From positions 158,983,780 through 159,047,779 of the forward strand of contig OY720633.1 of the NCBI GenBank assembly GCA_963169105.1: 64,000 nucleotides of DNA. The letters run 5' to 3'. The translations under genes and the position numbers were made by a program. Positions 33,913 to 47,300 of the stretch are shown here, piece by piece. The notes beneath the pieces were generated by a model that was given only the letters and a program-made list of their open reading frames with translations, was not told where the DNA came from and made no database searches. Position 1 is the first letter of the stretch, and each line of letters starts with the position of its first letter. Source of the DNA: Ceriagrion tenellum (taxonomy: Eukaryota > Arthropoda > Insecta > Odonata > Coenagrionidae).

Positions 33913-36107
33913 CCACGGAAAAATTCCACAAAGTTAGCCCGTCGATGATTAATTTTATTTTTTTCTCATGCTTTCAGTGGAATCAAGCATGGTAAAATTC
34001 CTTAAGGCTATTTTCCTGTAATTTGATGTGCCATTGCAATGAGAGCCAAGGTATAGAGATTGTATTCTATGCCACAATGTTTAAAAAATCCCACAAAAAA
34101 AAACGAACAAGAAATTTATTCATCTTTCAAACCACAAAAGAAGAAAGAATCTGTGGTTTCCAGCAGCATGCTGGAATTTAGTCCACAGCAAAACAAAATC
34201 TACTGTTGTGAAGACCATTGTCATGTATATACCAACTTATGGCAAACATTGTGATTACAGTACATAATTAAAGAAATCTTTTTCGTAAATTTATACAAGT
34301 GAATTCAATACAGTTACCGGATGACGCAACAAATTCAAGCATGTGTTGATGATGGGTTGTCTGACTAAATAAAAACCTGAAGCCTCGATATTTACTAACA
34401 CTAAGCATGCTTTACTGCTCGTTTTCTGTTCTTGGCATATTTTTGCAATAGTTGTGTACAGTGGTTCTTCTCTAATCATTTGGATGTATATATAATTATC
34501 GCCATAACTCACGAGAAGCTCTTTTAAATAAATACAATTCATTAACCCAGAAAATCCATGAATGAAGGTAAAAATCCATTCGTTGGCAGTTCAATGGCAG
34601 AGAATACACTTCTTGACCTCCTCTACAGCTAATTTCTGAATAACTCTTTAAGTGAAGAACATTTCACTATAATTTAATAGTATTCAAGTCGTAAGTTAGT
34701 GTGAATGTTTATTTAGATTTAATGCCATTGTTGACAATTTTGATGAACTTCAGATGCGCGCTTTAATAATGAGGGCTGAATTAACTTTGAATATAACTTG
34801 AAATACGGAGGTAAAGTAGTACAAATAAATGAGACATAATTACAATAGTTGTAACATCATTACAATAGTTGTAACATTGTAAAATAAACATCAATATACC
34901 TGGGCAAGAATTCGGACAAAATGTGGTGTATTTCATAACACGATGTTCTCTGTTATAGTAACAGAAAAGGTTCGCGAGTTCATAATTATGAAGAAAACCA
35001 ACCTAAATTGTGACTATCTGTACCCAAAGTGATATGCATAAAAAATAATAATCAACATAAAATAAGGTCTTAGCAAGTAAATTGTGTACTTGAATTTTAG
35101 GGACTTTTGCTCCACAAATTTCGGCAGCATTAAATTGCTCGTCCTTCTTCATAAAAACGCTACCATTTACATATCTCCTTTGGCTAAATTGTCTGATGTG
35201 GTTTAAGTAAATTTTTTTTAAATTAATTTTAAAAAATTTTTTAAATTAAGTTTTAGTAAAGGCACTATACCCCATATTCATCATTGACTATAAAATATCT
35301 TCTTAAAATACGGTCTCTTCTACCGTTCTTCCCATGCTATATAGTCTTTCCTCTCTCGCTTCGCAAAAATGATGTTACACCACTCAGATTTCATTTCGCT
35401 GTCACATGAAAAATTATGAAGTTCAGACTAGTTAAACTTATATATCTCCGTGAATATTGAATGATTTTAAAAATATTTTCACTAAGAGTGTTTTTAAGAG
35501 TGGAAGTAACTAATTTAGATCCTTATTCTTAAAACTAAAATTTTGGAAAATACCCAGTTGGCAAAATTGTTTCTGACCTGGAAGGAAGCAGTCTTTTTCA
35601 AACAGCACACTTTTCCTGATGGTGTACCTTCCTTGAAAAGTTCTTCTGGCCCACATTTCAAAACATCTTGATTAATGTTGAAATGAAAAAAATCAAGCAC
35701 TGAAAGTCCATTCCTGAAAGTATATAAAACCTCATACCATTGTTATCAAGAAGGGCTTGTTTAGCCCATGAATATATATTATGGATTTAAATGTTTGGAA
35801 TTGTTGCTTAGGCTATGTGTTGCCTAACTTTCCACTTTTAGTTCACCCAGTCCTTAGCGCCACTTCATCATAAATCATAAATAGACGTAGTTAATTGTTG
35901 CTAACAGGAGACTGTGGTGAATATTCAATAACGATCGAGGAGATATGGATTACTTGATGCTTTGAATAATATCTTGCTATTTTTGTGACCTTAAAGTTAA
36001 TTTGTAAATGTTAGAGAGGAAATATATATTACAGGAAATGTGTAAGAGGTTTATGAAATATCCATTGTGTGCAGACAATGATGTTTTCCAGACTCTGATT
36101 CCAATTT
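33913..36107. other. Intergenic, nothing recognised
   Basis: AT-rich sequence. Small frames at 34060-34254 and 35515-35700 show no known domain. A/T palindromic runs at 35210-35250 are low-complexity. Confidence 0.4.
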
Positions 36108-36252
36108 GAATGCATTAAGACCATTCAGCTTAAATAAAGAATTTAGAATGCCTTGTTTAAACAGAACTTGCTTCCTACCAGGCTGCAAAACAGGGTATGC
36201 ATCTACAAGGACCCAAATTAGGAGACTTGGATTGAAAAATAAGAATCTATTC
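36108..36252 (+). CDS. THAP-like zinc-finger exon
   Basis: A frame reads MPCLNRTCFLPGCKTGYAST then RTQIRRLGLKNKNLFKA, ending at the donor GTG|gtaagt. The CFLPGCKTGY start and the LFKA end fit the first exon of many arthropod THAP proteins, whose Cys-x4-Cys binds zinc and whose fold binds DNA. No second exon (the later Cys/His and AVPTIF-like part) was found; a piggyBac copy inserted 0.3 kb downstream may separate them. It could be a host gene, or a remnant of a P-element-like transposon, which also carries THAP. Confidence 0.45.
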
Positions 36253-36565
36253 AAGGCGGTGGTAAGTGCATTCCTTTTTACCTACACTGCAATGATGGCC
36301 ATTGGGAATACTCATGAAGATACCACATGTCCATAGATCATATTAGGGCTCTTGGGTTGAACATGGGATTTAATGAAAATATGTACATTCTTTCAGAAGA
36401 GAGTGAAATTTAATTTGCCAATATCTCTCACAAATTGAGCATGATTTAATACCACATATTCATTGTAGTATTGTAACCTTACAATGGCTTAAAACGAATG
36501 ATCTAGATAGATTAATGTGGATGTTAATGTGTAACCGACTATTCCTGTGTGACCCAGGAGTAAAT

Positions 36566-39500
36566 TTAACCCTTTTACTGCCAGCGGGCCGATATATCGG
36601 CCCCCGTTGGATGTGTGAAAACTGCCATGGGCCGATTTATCGGCCCAACTTCTTTGACATTTTTTACTTCGTGTAATGATGCCTATTTAACGGCTCCTGT
36701 CTCATTTATCCGCTTGAGCTTTAGCTCTGCTGCTTACCAAGATGATTTCACTTTATCTTTATGATGTATGTTATCTGTTTACTTTTTTTGCCTCATGAGT
36801 TCTCCCATGTTTTTTCGTTACGCCTGGCCCAGTATCGTATTGCTCAGTATCAGGTTTTTTGCTGGTCACAGCTCTCTCTGGACTATGTATGCAGCGTATT
36901 CAAGGGCTCCCGTCTCATTTATCGGTATGTGCTTTATTTCAGTTACTAAGTTGTTTTCACCCTGTATAAGCTGGGTTGGTTTGAGTCAACACGACTTCAG
37001 TTTCGTTTCGTCGCTGAGCGATGTCATCGAAGCACCTTACTAAGTGCTTCATTCAATACCATGGAGTCATTCCACTAAGTTACGCCTGAAACCATTACTT
37101 TGACTTATGAATGCTGACTGTTCACATTATTCTTGCCCCATAAGCTCTCCTGAGCTTTTTCGTTACCCTCGGGCCAGTATCATACTCTCTTTCGGTCTAG
37201 TCTGAGTTCGCGAGGACTCTGTGGCTCCTAGTATTTATTTTACAGCGCCAGTTTCCAGCAAGATTGCCAAATATTCTTATATTGAGTAAGTAATTGTTAA
37301 AGAATTATATATCTTACAATTTTACATTATTATAAAATACAAGTTTTCCGTGCTTTTATAGCCTTCATTATAGTTTCACGAATTTTCCTTGTTCATATAT
37401 ATCAGCGACTTTTATGCTGTTTATCGCATTTTACCATATTATTTATTTGCTGGACCTTTCTTATTGTCTAATTTTACGAAGAATCAGTGCATAACCTGTG
37501 GTGTTCAATTCTTACGTAACTGCGTCTTATTGAAATAATAGTTACGTTTTACAAATTCAAGTACCTAAATAAATTTTCCGGAACTATGCGCTCATCTTTA
37601 TCCATGTCGTTTAGTGTTGGCCGAGTAGATATGGCAATTTGCGTTTTATAATTTTGCATTTTGATACAATTTACAAAATGTTATTTTAGGGTTGCCCCTG
37701 TGGCAAATGTCCAAGTATTTGAAATGTAAGGATATTGAAGATGCACTCGTCGCTAATGATGATAGCAGTGATATTCCATCAGAGACCTCCGATGAAGAGA
37801 TTTCTTCTTCTAGCAGTGAAGAATCTTTCGTTTACACCTAAGGCCAGGGACAAAGAGGCGTCAGATCTCTTTTTCCTCTGAGGAGATGACTCATGTGGGT
37901 CCGACCAAGAAGGGGATAGAAAAGCTGATCCAGGCGAAGCCGAGTGGGTCAAAGTGAGAGTGAATGGTGATAACCCGCCAAAGATACCCATTGATTTTCT
38001 AGAGACACCAGGACCGAAGCATGCTCCTCCAAGTGATGCACAACCAATCCAATACTTTCGTTTATTTTTTACGCGAGCTCTATTGGATGAAATTGTTAGG
38101 GAAACAAAAGCATATGCTTGACACTTTCTCAGTGGTAATGGACGTCTTACTCCAAATTCTCGTGCAAAAAATTGGGAAAAATAACGGTTGCCGAACTAAA
38201 TGCATTTATCGCATGCACTTTGAACATGGGTCTAATTCAAAGGCCAACAATTGAATCCTATTGGTTTACTCAAAAATCGCAATACATCAGATGGTTTCAC
38301 GAGATGTTTCCTAGGAATCGATTCCAATTGATCTTGAAATTCTTTCATTTAGCTGACAAAAAATCTACCTCGTCCAGGGGAAGCAGGATATGATCCTTGT
38401 GCCAAAATACAGCCCCTCATTGACCACGCCAACTTAGTTTTCAGGCACCACTATACCCCCCATGAGTATCTGAGTGTTGATGAAAGCTTGGTTGGCACCA
38501 AAAACCATACGCAACTACTGCAATATATTCCTAGTAAGCGTCATCATCGCTGGGGTATAGAGTTCTGGATGTTATGTGATTCCGTGTCGCACTATTTGTT
38601 ATCTTTTTATGTTTATAGAGGCACTAAGAGCTCAGAAGAAAAGGTGCAAATAAAAAAGTTTGGCTTGGCTTACACAGTTGTATAAAAGTTATTGAAGATG
38701 GGTAACTATCTAAACAAAGGTTATCATATTTTTATGGTCAATTTTTTCACATCAGTACCTCTAGCTGAATACCTATACAGATTAGGAACTTATGTAACTG
38801 GGACTATTCGCAGAAGTAGGAAATTTATTCCGATAGAATTTAAAGAAAAATTTCATGTAGGAGAAGAGCGGTACTATCGTAGTGGCCATATTCTTGCTGC
38901 CGCCGTGCGGGAAAAAAATCCCAGCGATTTCCTGTTATTCTTCTTTCGACAAAATGCAAAGCAAAAAAGAGTAAACGTTCGTCTACAAAGCGAAGTCAGG
39001 CAAAAGACATGGAAAAGCCTTCCATTATTCAATCTTATAACGATTATATGGGAGGAATTGACGCATCAGACATGACGCTCTATACCTATCTAGACGAGAG
39101 ACATACAGTAAAATATTGGAAAAAGATGTGTTTCAATATTTTTTCGCGTATGGTACTGAATTCCTATATAATATATAAGGAAAATTTGACATCTGAAAAA
39201 AGACCTTTGTCCAGGCAACATTATGCTATTAGCATAGTTGAGGAACTTGGCAGAGAATGGCTTCAAGAAAAGCAAAACAGAGGTAGGCAACCAGCATCAT
39301 CAGTGATATGTAATGTCAAAAAACTTATAAAATTGCCAAATAAAAAAGAGAAGGACTGTTGTGTTTGCAGTATAAGAGGGAAAAAGGGAAAAGGTCAAAG
39401 AAAAAGATCCCGAACTGTGTGCGCTAAATGCAATAAAGGCCTTCACGGTGAATGCTTCCATACGCATGTGTGCATCAGATGATGAGAGCGTGAGTGTACA

Positions 39501-39896
39501 GTCATAGAAAATATTTTATAACTCTTGCAAATGTTGATTGATCATCATAAAAATGTACCACTGGAGAGTTAACTAATTGTTTTCAATAATAAATACAGTT
39601 TCGCTTCATGTAAATTATATTTTTCTAATCATAATGTAACTTACAATTTTGAGTTTTTTCAATAATAATAATTATATTGTTATTTTTTCCTTTATAAAAA
39701 TAATATACAACCCCCATAATTCTTGCATGGTTTTAAGCCGCAAACATATCTTCAGCATTGGGGAAAAATCTAGATGTATTAAATAAAATTAAGTACTAGA
39801 AATTATTAAAAATCTGAAATCTTGCTAACTTCCTGAAAACAGCCTTGGCAGTCTTCGCACTTCCCACTCAAAATGGGCTGGCAGTAAAAGGGTTAA
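36566..39896 (+). mobile_element. piggyBac transposon, near full length, with TTAA ends
   Basis: It is bounded by TTAA at 36566-36569 and 39893-39896. The termini are perfect inverted repeats, TTAACCCTTTTACTGCCAGC at the left and its exact complement at the right. The left end alone holds two palindromes, gggccgatatatcggccc (36586-36603) and gggccgatttatcggccc (36629-36646). The transposase lies between 37707 and 39482. The element sits between the THAP-like exon and the spatacsin 3' end. Confidence 0.95.
37707..39482 (+). pseudogene. piggyBac transposase, inactivated
   Basis: It starts after an acceptor-like ttattttag with MSKYLKCKDIEDALVANDDS. Then follow an acidic region, YFRLFFTRALLDEIVRETK, VAELNAFIACTLNMGL, the first catalytic Asp in VDESLVG (about 38480), and FMVNFFTSVPLAEYL, where the second catalytic Asp has become Val (about 38733-38739). 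The third Asp is in MGGIDASD (about 39050-39070). A Cys-rich tail closes it (CCVCSIRGKKGKG, CAKCNKGLHGECF, HVC). Stops and frameshifts near 37840, 38120, 38390 and 38685 also break it. Confidence 0.9.
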
Positions 39897-41141
39897 CAAT
39901 CACTTGTTTATTTGCCATTACTTTTTTAATTCTCCCAGTCTTTAGAGTAGGAAGTGACTTACAACAAAGGCTAAATTGATAGCTATTGGCGCAATCCCTT
40001 ATCCATAGATGATATTTTTGGTCCTTGGTTTTTAAATCTTGCATCCATCTTCTGATTCATTCCACCTTTTTCACCTAGCATTGTTATCAAAATTCTGTAT
40101 AGCGATATTCACGAAGCACTAAGAAGTTAATTGTGAATTTATTTAATTAAATTTTGGAGAGGAATTAAATATATCTGTAGACCAGACGATGTTAAAAAAG
40201 TGTTTAATTACGTCCCCCACGTAGTAGTACATTTTTTATCCACTGTATTATGATTACTTGTAAGTAAAATCAGTAAGACGTGTTTATTTACAAAATATCT
40301 ATTGTATTTACATTTGAACTTCTGTCTTTCACCACTAGGCTGAACCACATTCCAAAAAGTTGTTTGTTTATGGAATTCTGGACAACAGTTATTGGCAACG
40401 AGATAACAATCCATAATATATATTCATTGTTTAGCCTTTTGCCACACATGAGGAGTACATAATGTCAGCCTGTCTCTCTCTATATGTATGATGATGTCAT
40501 GTCATCATTTTTACCAACATTCTTTACCTCTATGAGCACAGAAATTAAAATCCAGTGCAGTGAAAGAGTGAAATCAAAGTACCTTCAAACCTTCACAAAT
40601 GAACAAGAGGTAACCTAATTTCTCAAGTTCAAATCACTGTTCATTGTCTCCTCAGCTGATTAATAGTAGTAATTCAAAAGAGAGCCATTTTCCAGATTAG
40701 AAATGTTAGCCCTTTACCAAAGATACTTCAGTTGATGTCTTCAATTTTGTGGACAGAATTCACCACATTGCACTATTTAAATGATGACAAAGATATAGAG
40801 ATAGACTCGAACATCTTGCCAAATTGAAAGTTCTAAACTCAAAACCAATTTAGACATGTGAAAAAACAAATAAAATCATCACCTTGTTATTTTAGTTCTT
40901 TCTCTGAATTGTAGATGAAATAATTTGATCATTACTTTTCTTTATTAACATGATTTCATAGTTATTTACAGTACATTTTTAAATTTGCAACAAAAATAAT
41001 GCAGATCCATGGAAATGAGAATTTGAAGATCACCACTGAAACAATTTGTAGTGTATATTGGCACACTGACAGATAGCAACTGAGCAACAAATGTCACAAT
41101 TTCAACAGCAACAAAAACTGTACAAGAATCACTGGATATCA
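39897..41141. other. Flank and likely spatacsin 3' UTR
   Basis: The part just left of 41142 is the 3' side of the minus-strand spatacsin gene. TTTATT at about 40943 reads AATAAA on the minus strand and could be its polyadenylation signal. The remainder has no supported feature. Confidence 0.4.
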
Positions 41142-41352
41142 TCACCTTGTGTTATGAGCAGTAGTTCCACCTACCCAAACAACATCACGCAGATATGGTA
41201 AATGAGGAGATGTCAGTAACTGTCCAGTCAATCCCCATAGGCCTAAGCGTGAAGATAAACGATAGCACACTTCTATGTCATTCATTTCAGTCAATAAGTT
41301 TGCCATTCTTTGACTCATCTCCTGATTAGTATTGCCATCATCCAAAAGAAAC
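41142..41352 (-). CDS. SPG11: Spatacsin exon G (last)
   Basis: Starts after tacttccatag, completes Arg, then FLLDDGNTNQEMSQRMANLL and EVCYRLSSRLGLW, with TGA at 41144-41142. It matches the human C-terminal helix pair before the final short tail; the last 15 or so residues are not conserved. Confidence 0.85.
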
Positions 41353-44300
41353 CTATGGAAGTAAAAGGAATTGGAATAGTAACATCAAATTAACACCAAG
41401 GAGACAGCTGGAATACTCATTAGAGTGAATGAGGCAATAAAGAGGTTTACTTAATGTTATTCCACACTTTGACTGACGTTGACCATTTTTAAACACTATA
41501 AATGAGTAAATTTCAAGAGGAATACAAAGAAATTTCAGGCAATGTCTTGTATATTATTGCTTTTCCTTGAACAAGGTTCATCTAAATTTCTGCTCACACT
41601 CTAAACCCTCAAGTAGTCCTGCTCTAGTTAGATTGCTCCCCGCAACATCACAGAAATGTAATTTTCAATTTCAGCAGGCCAGATTATCGTACTTAAGAGC
41701 AACTTTCATTTCCACAACAATATTTGGAGCTCTCACCCCCTTTTTTAAATCTTCACTATAGCTATAAAAATGCATTTTGATATCAATATATAAAACTTGA
41801 AGTAAAAGGAATATGCTTGAGAGAAATAAATGATTCATTTTTAAGCAAATTTAATTCATGCATGGGGTGTCACTTACACTCCAAGCAACTGCACTATAAA
41901 AAGGCAAGTGACTTCCTAAAGATTAAGCACTCACCCATCCCCAATAGTAAGTTATAATCCCTCCTTCAAACACACCACTCCGTCAGGAGAGCAAGGGTAC
42001 ATATACCAGACATTGCTTGGAAATTTTCTATGGAACTCATGAATGGTAATATCATCATGCCATCAAAAGCAGGAAAATGAAGTGTAGAATAATATAAATT
42101 ATAATCCTAATAATGATTCCAGTAGTGCACTACACTCTCAATTTATAACAATGAGGTTCTCCAGTGATGATCTTAGAAGGAAATTATAAATGTATCAAAT
42201 AATATTGTAGACATGGTCTTGCACATACTCTTTATACAATCATGAATGTACATTGGACTCCAAATGGCTGATGCTGATAATATCACCCAGATGTTTTAAT
42301 TTTGATTCCCATTACTCTCCAAGAGAAATCAACAGAATGTCCTGTCACCAGGCTACTGCTGATAGAGGCAATATATTCCCAACCTCATTATATTTTTCAC
42401 TGAATTTCATAGTGGCAGTTAATACTTTAACATTATATGCAAAATGCTGTACAGCTAAAATACAAAGAAAATTACTTATTGCTGTAGCAACTAGATGGTA
42501 AATTATCTAATAGTTAAACACGTAAAACCCATTACCCCACAGATTAGTCATAATTAGCAGGATAATAAAGGTATACAAAGAAGCTTTTCTGAATGCTGGG
42601 GTTACATTCCACAGAAATGCCACTTTTCATAAATTTATCTAGGATGAACCAATCTCTTAAAAATCAGATGGTGGCATTCCAAAATGAATAGGAAAATAGG
42701 CCTTTATGGTGTTTTTCTTATGATTATGCATTGCATTAGCATGTATTTACCAGACAATAGACCCAACAATTACAACAGCACTTTCTGATACACGAAAATA
42801 TTGAATTTTTAATTGTATTAAAATTTTCAAGACTGCATGTGATCTTACACTACGCCAACTCTCAATGCATTCTATACCAGGGAAAGCAAGTAGACAATCA
42901 GTTAATTTCTGTGGGCTTCACATTAGGGAGGACCTTGACTGGTCCCTAAACAAAATCTACCAAGACAAAAGTAACATAGGTACTTTCTCAATTAAACACC
43001 TAGCCCCAATTCTCATGTGAAATAATATTCACACTCTGGCACATATAGCATAATGTTCACACAAAGAAGTCATTGTCACCTCAACTTTCCATCACTCAAT
43101 ATTCAGTCCCTTCCAAACAAGGGCAGTGAATTCACTTAACAGCTAACCCCCAATATCTATGAAAATTGGCTTTATCTGCAAGAAATTAATTCCTTCGGCA
43201 TCCAAGGCTAAAACCTCTCACCATATTTCTGCCATTCTCATTTGAAGGGAGGTGGTATTGCTATTTACTTTAGGTATAAAATAAAATTTCTTGTTACAGT
43301 TTTAATAACTACTATTAAAAAGACTGAATGCTATAGTGCCAAACTGAGAATTAATTCAATCACATATGCTGTCTTGTGCTTGTATCACTGTACAGGTGGT
43401 AACTTGAATCTATTCATTGATTGCCTCAATCATGCAATCTTGTGTCCAACTTTAAAGGATGTTGACAGTATCATTTGAGTGCCAACTTAAATGTTGACAT
43501 CCTTAAAGACTGGGGAAAAGTTGGACCTAAGTAATTCGTTTGATGATCACAGAATGAAGATTTTAAAGGAAATACCTATAAGAGTAACATCATCCACATC
43601 AAATTTAATTGATCTCATTGTACCTGATTTACCATCATCTCATTTCCAATATATTACCATAGCCAACTACCTGTCTGACCACCATGCTCTGTACTTCTTT
43701 TTAATGTTTAAAAATATCTCCTCTCACAAAACCACACAACACTTATCTATAAGAACCTTTGATGATGACTCACTCCATTATTTTAAATACCTCATGTGAC
43801 ATGGTATGAGACCAATGCTGCAACTAATACCAAAGATAAATTTAAAGAACTTATAAATGTTTTACAATGCAATGTAATGCAGCATTTCCCATGAATCATC
43901 TCAGATATCCACCCAAAAGTTCCAAAAGAAGATTCTACTGTGACGACCTTGTAAGAGATAGCCAAAACGTACATGATTTTAAAATCACAAGTTTGGCTTT
44001 GAAAATTTTGAAATTGAACTTACGAAAGTTTGTCAATCCAAACCTAATGCCTGCAAAATATCCTTGAGACTTAAAAGCATGTTAGGGTCCTCCATTTTTG
44101 ACGATATTCCAATAGCCATTGTAAAGGCAACCAGCAGTTTCATATCTGTAACCGTAGCTGACATCATTAACATATCAATTGTGAAGGTCATTTCCCTACC
44201 TCAAGTCACCTCAGGCAAACCCCATTCACAGAAAAGGTCCAAGGGCAGATTCGATAATCTGAGCTCTTTCTAGTTGTGGCATTTTTTTAGCATACCCCCA

Positions 44301-47300
44301 CCACTTTTTTTGTTCAATTTTCCCCTCTTTGGATAGTTTCTCCTATGTGGTCTGTTTACCCTCTGGGTCAACCCCGAGGTGCACATGAAATGCACACTCC
44401 GAAACTGTCGTTCTAACAATATCTGGCAAGCAAACGATTATGAGACATCCAGTGATCTCCATGATTCAGCGTCTCCTGCCAAGGTACTTCTGCCGCCACC
44501 TTCACGCCGCAAACTTCCCCTCACCAGGTCCTCTCTCACTTAACCCTTTCGCGCCTAGCGTCGGCTATACCGTCATCATTAGTAGCCCTCCTTGCTGCAT
44601 TAATCCGCAATTAATTAATTGTATTTGCAATGGTTTTTTGAGGCAATTATTTTTTCATTCCACAAAATTTTTAACTTTATGAAGTGAATTATATGTTTTT
44701 TGTTGAGTCTTAGCTAATTTCAAACAAAATTCTAGCATTGATAGAAACTGAGCTCTTGTGTGGAACTCTCAATAGTTTGAGCTATAAATAGAACTCTAAA
44801 TTAGTTAATATTAATGCTAGACTTTCGTTTAAAATTGTAAAACCATCAGAATAACATTAGAAATTAAAGGTATAAGATTTTGAAGTATACAGCAAAGAAT
44901 TATTTTTAAAAAACAACGTTCATGTAACAAACTTACAGCCGCCTCCTGCTGAGAGAGGGGCTGCTATGGGTTGGGGGGTAGAGCCGAGTGCGAGGGAAAG
45001 GGCATGGTGTCCCGCTGAGTGGGGTTCCAAAATGGAGGGAAGGCATACCTGAGCGATTCGTCGCCACAAGAGAGCTCCATAGAGGGGAGTAAAGAAAATT
45101 CTCATGCTACTCGTAGCAGGGAAAGCATTTCCCTTTGAATGACTTCGGCGTGAAAGGATTAAATAGCAGTTAGAATCCTTTTTAAATATCTTTGCGACTG
45201 AGAGGCAGACTTGAGTTTTTTGGGGGTGAGGGAAGACAGCATGTGACTTCGCGAAAACCAACCAGGATGCATTAGGCTCACCTTAGTCTTTTGGAAATTC
45301 AGTCACTCTCAGATCTCTGTCGTGTACTCTTCGCATTTCAGTTACCTGTGTTGCCAAACCTCCATTGCATTCGTTCGCTTGTTTGGCCATGATAATCTTT
45401 CTTCAATTTAACTTTTTACTCATGTTATCCTATTAACCAAATACCTTTCCTTCTTCTCTGCGTCACCCCACTATCTTCCCTTCATGTAAGCGGAAAATTT
45501 TTGGCAAATATATTCCCTTTAACATCAATTGGCCATATTTTTAAATTTAACGTTTTTTTAGGAGTTCTTGATTGATTTGAGGCCAACTAGAATACAATGC
45601 TGTCGTATTTCAGCCAAAGAGCATGGCAAAAACAAAATACTCTTTGCACAATTATGACAGTAGTCAGAAATCAGAGAAATTATTTTGTGTTGGGACTCGT
45701 TTTAATCGGCTTGATTCACCAAAAATGACTTTAGCATTTGTTTGTTAGGGTAATTTAACAAATAAAAGTAATTACATACTTTTGTTTTCCAAAGTCCACT
45801 CACTGACTTGGTCAGTGAGTCACTGACCTTTCTACGATAATTGAAACTGATCAAGATATGAGTCTGACTGTGGAAAGAATGTAATGAGAAGGGGTATATC
45901 CCTTCGACCGTGGCACCAGCCAATCCTCCTGGCCTTCCCAATATGCCCCGTGTTTGCATGCAGAATGTTAAAAAGAGGCAGTCTTTCATTTCCATTCGCA
46001 TACAAAGTCTTGAGAGAAAACATGGCAGCATCCACCTATCCAGCGCCCCACCCAACCTTCGAAGTGTCGAAGACCCAACCTCCTACTGTGATGCTGCTTG
46101 AACCGTTCTGAGCACGCACAAAGGGTCAGTTGTAAAGATATTTGAAAAGGATAATGGCACCAGACTACGAGGACATTCTAAGGCAGAAAATCATGGCACA
46201 AAGGCAAAAATGCTGCATTCCACGATTGGAGATGAAAAACAGTGCCCTAAGCTCCAATTGCAATCATGCAGAGCATATGTGTACTCATTCCACTACCCTC
46301 CTCCCCTCCAAGGCTACCAATCGCCTGTATTCCATACACTCCCTCGCCAAATTCCACTCTTTGACCTTGCCGAAAACCTCCCTTCCGAGGCTACCAATCA
46401 CCTCTATTCCATAGCACACTCATTCCACCTTCCAATCTCCTCTCCTACAGCACACCTGACTCCTCACTCCCTTTAGCTGGCGATCCCTGTGGTGTGCACA
46501 TGAACAACAAGGGGAGTTACAGGTAGCCAGGTCTCAGATTTTATTGAAACTCAGCAGTTGTACAGACTGCTGAATGTGGTTCATGAATCACCCCACATAT
46601 AGGGTTATATAACCAATAGTTTAAACAAAAGAGGCCGTTAAACATTTTAAACTCATAAGTACCTTTCCGGAGGGCCATTTATACAACTGTCTAATTGGCT
46701 GGGTGGCTACTGTACTTGACTATGGTGTAGAGAGCACGAGTTTGATCCCCGCACGGGGAGTTTTTTCCGCGGTTTTTTTGTTTTTCTTTTATGTCATCCT
46801 ACAATGCGCTCTAAATTTTTTGATTTCTACTCGAAATATCATTTTTGCACGAGGCAAATTTTTCATTTGCATACAAGTCATCAGGCTTATTCTCTTTTTT
46901 TCGGTCGAAGGCAGCCTTCTAATTATGTCATTTCCTTATCTTTTTACGACATATTTTCATTATTCCTTGATGCACATGATTTCCACTTTCTATCATTATT
47001 TTATGATATTGTTTCCATATTTTTACAATTCAAGAATAATTCTTAAGAATTAAATATTCCAATTTCTCGTGGTTAAGCTTGGTAAAACGGCTTTTACACA
47101 TGTCGAAAGCAACCGCTCGCATAAAATATCCACGAGTGCTTTTACACGATGCATGTAAAAATGTATAAAAATTGTAAATATTGAGTAAAATCATTACATA
47201 GCATTTAGGCAAACTTAAATAATAATTCCATATGTATACTTAAGAAATCAGCCGGGACCACTCACTCACTTATGAGAAATAGCATATGGTAAAATTGGTA

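Noticed and set aside
46690..46765. Functional tRNA gene
   Set aside because: Arms do not pair well and a T-rich SINE-like tail follows directly.
46703..47053. 116-codon frame as a membrane protein
   Set aside because: Low-complexity Phe/Tyr/Ile-rich translation of T-rich intron DNA.
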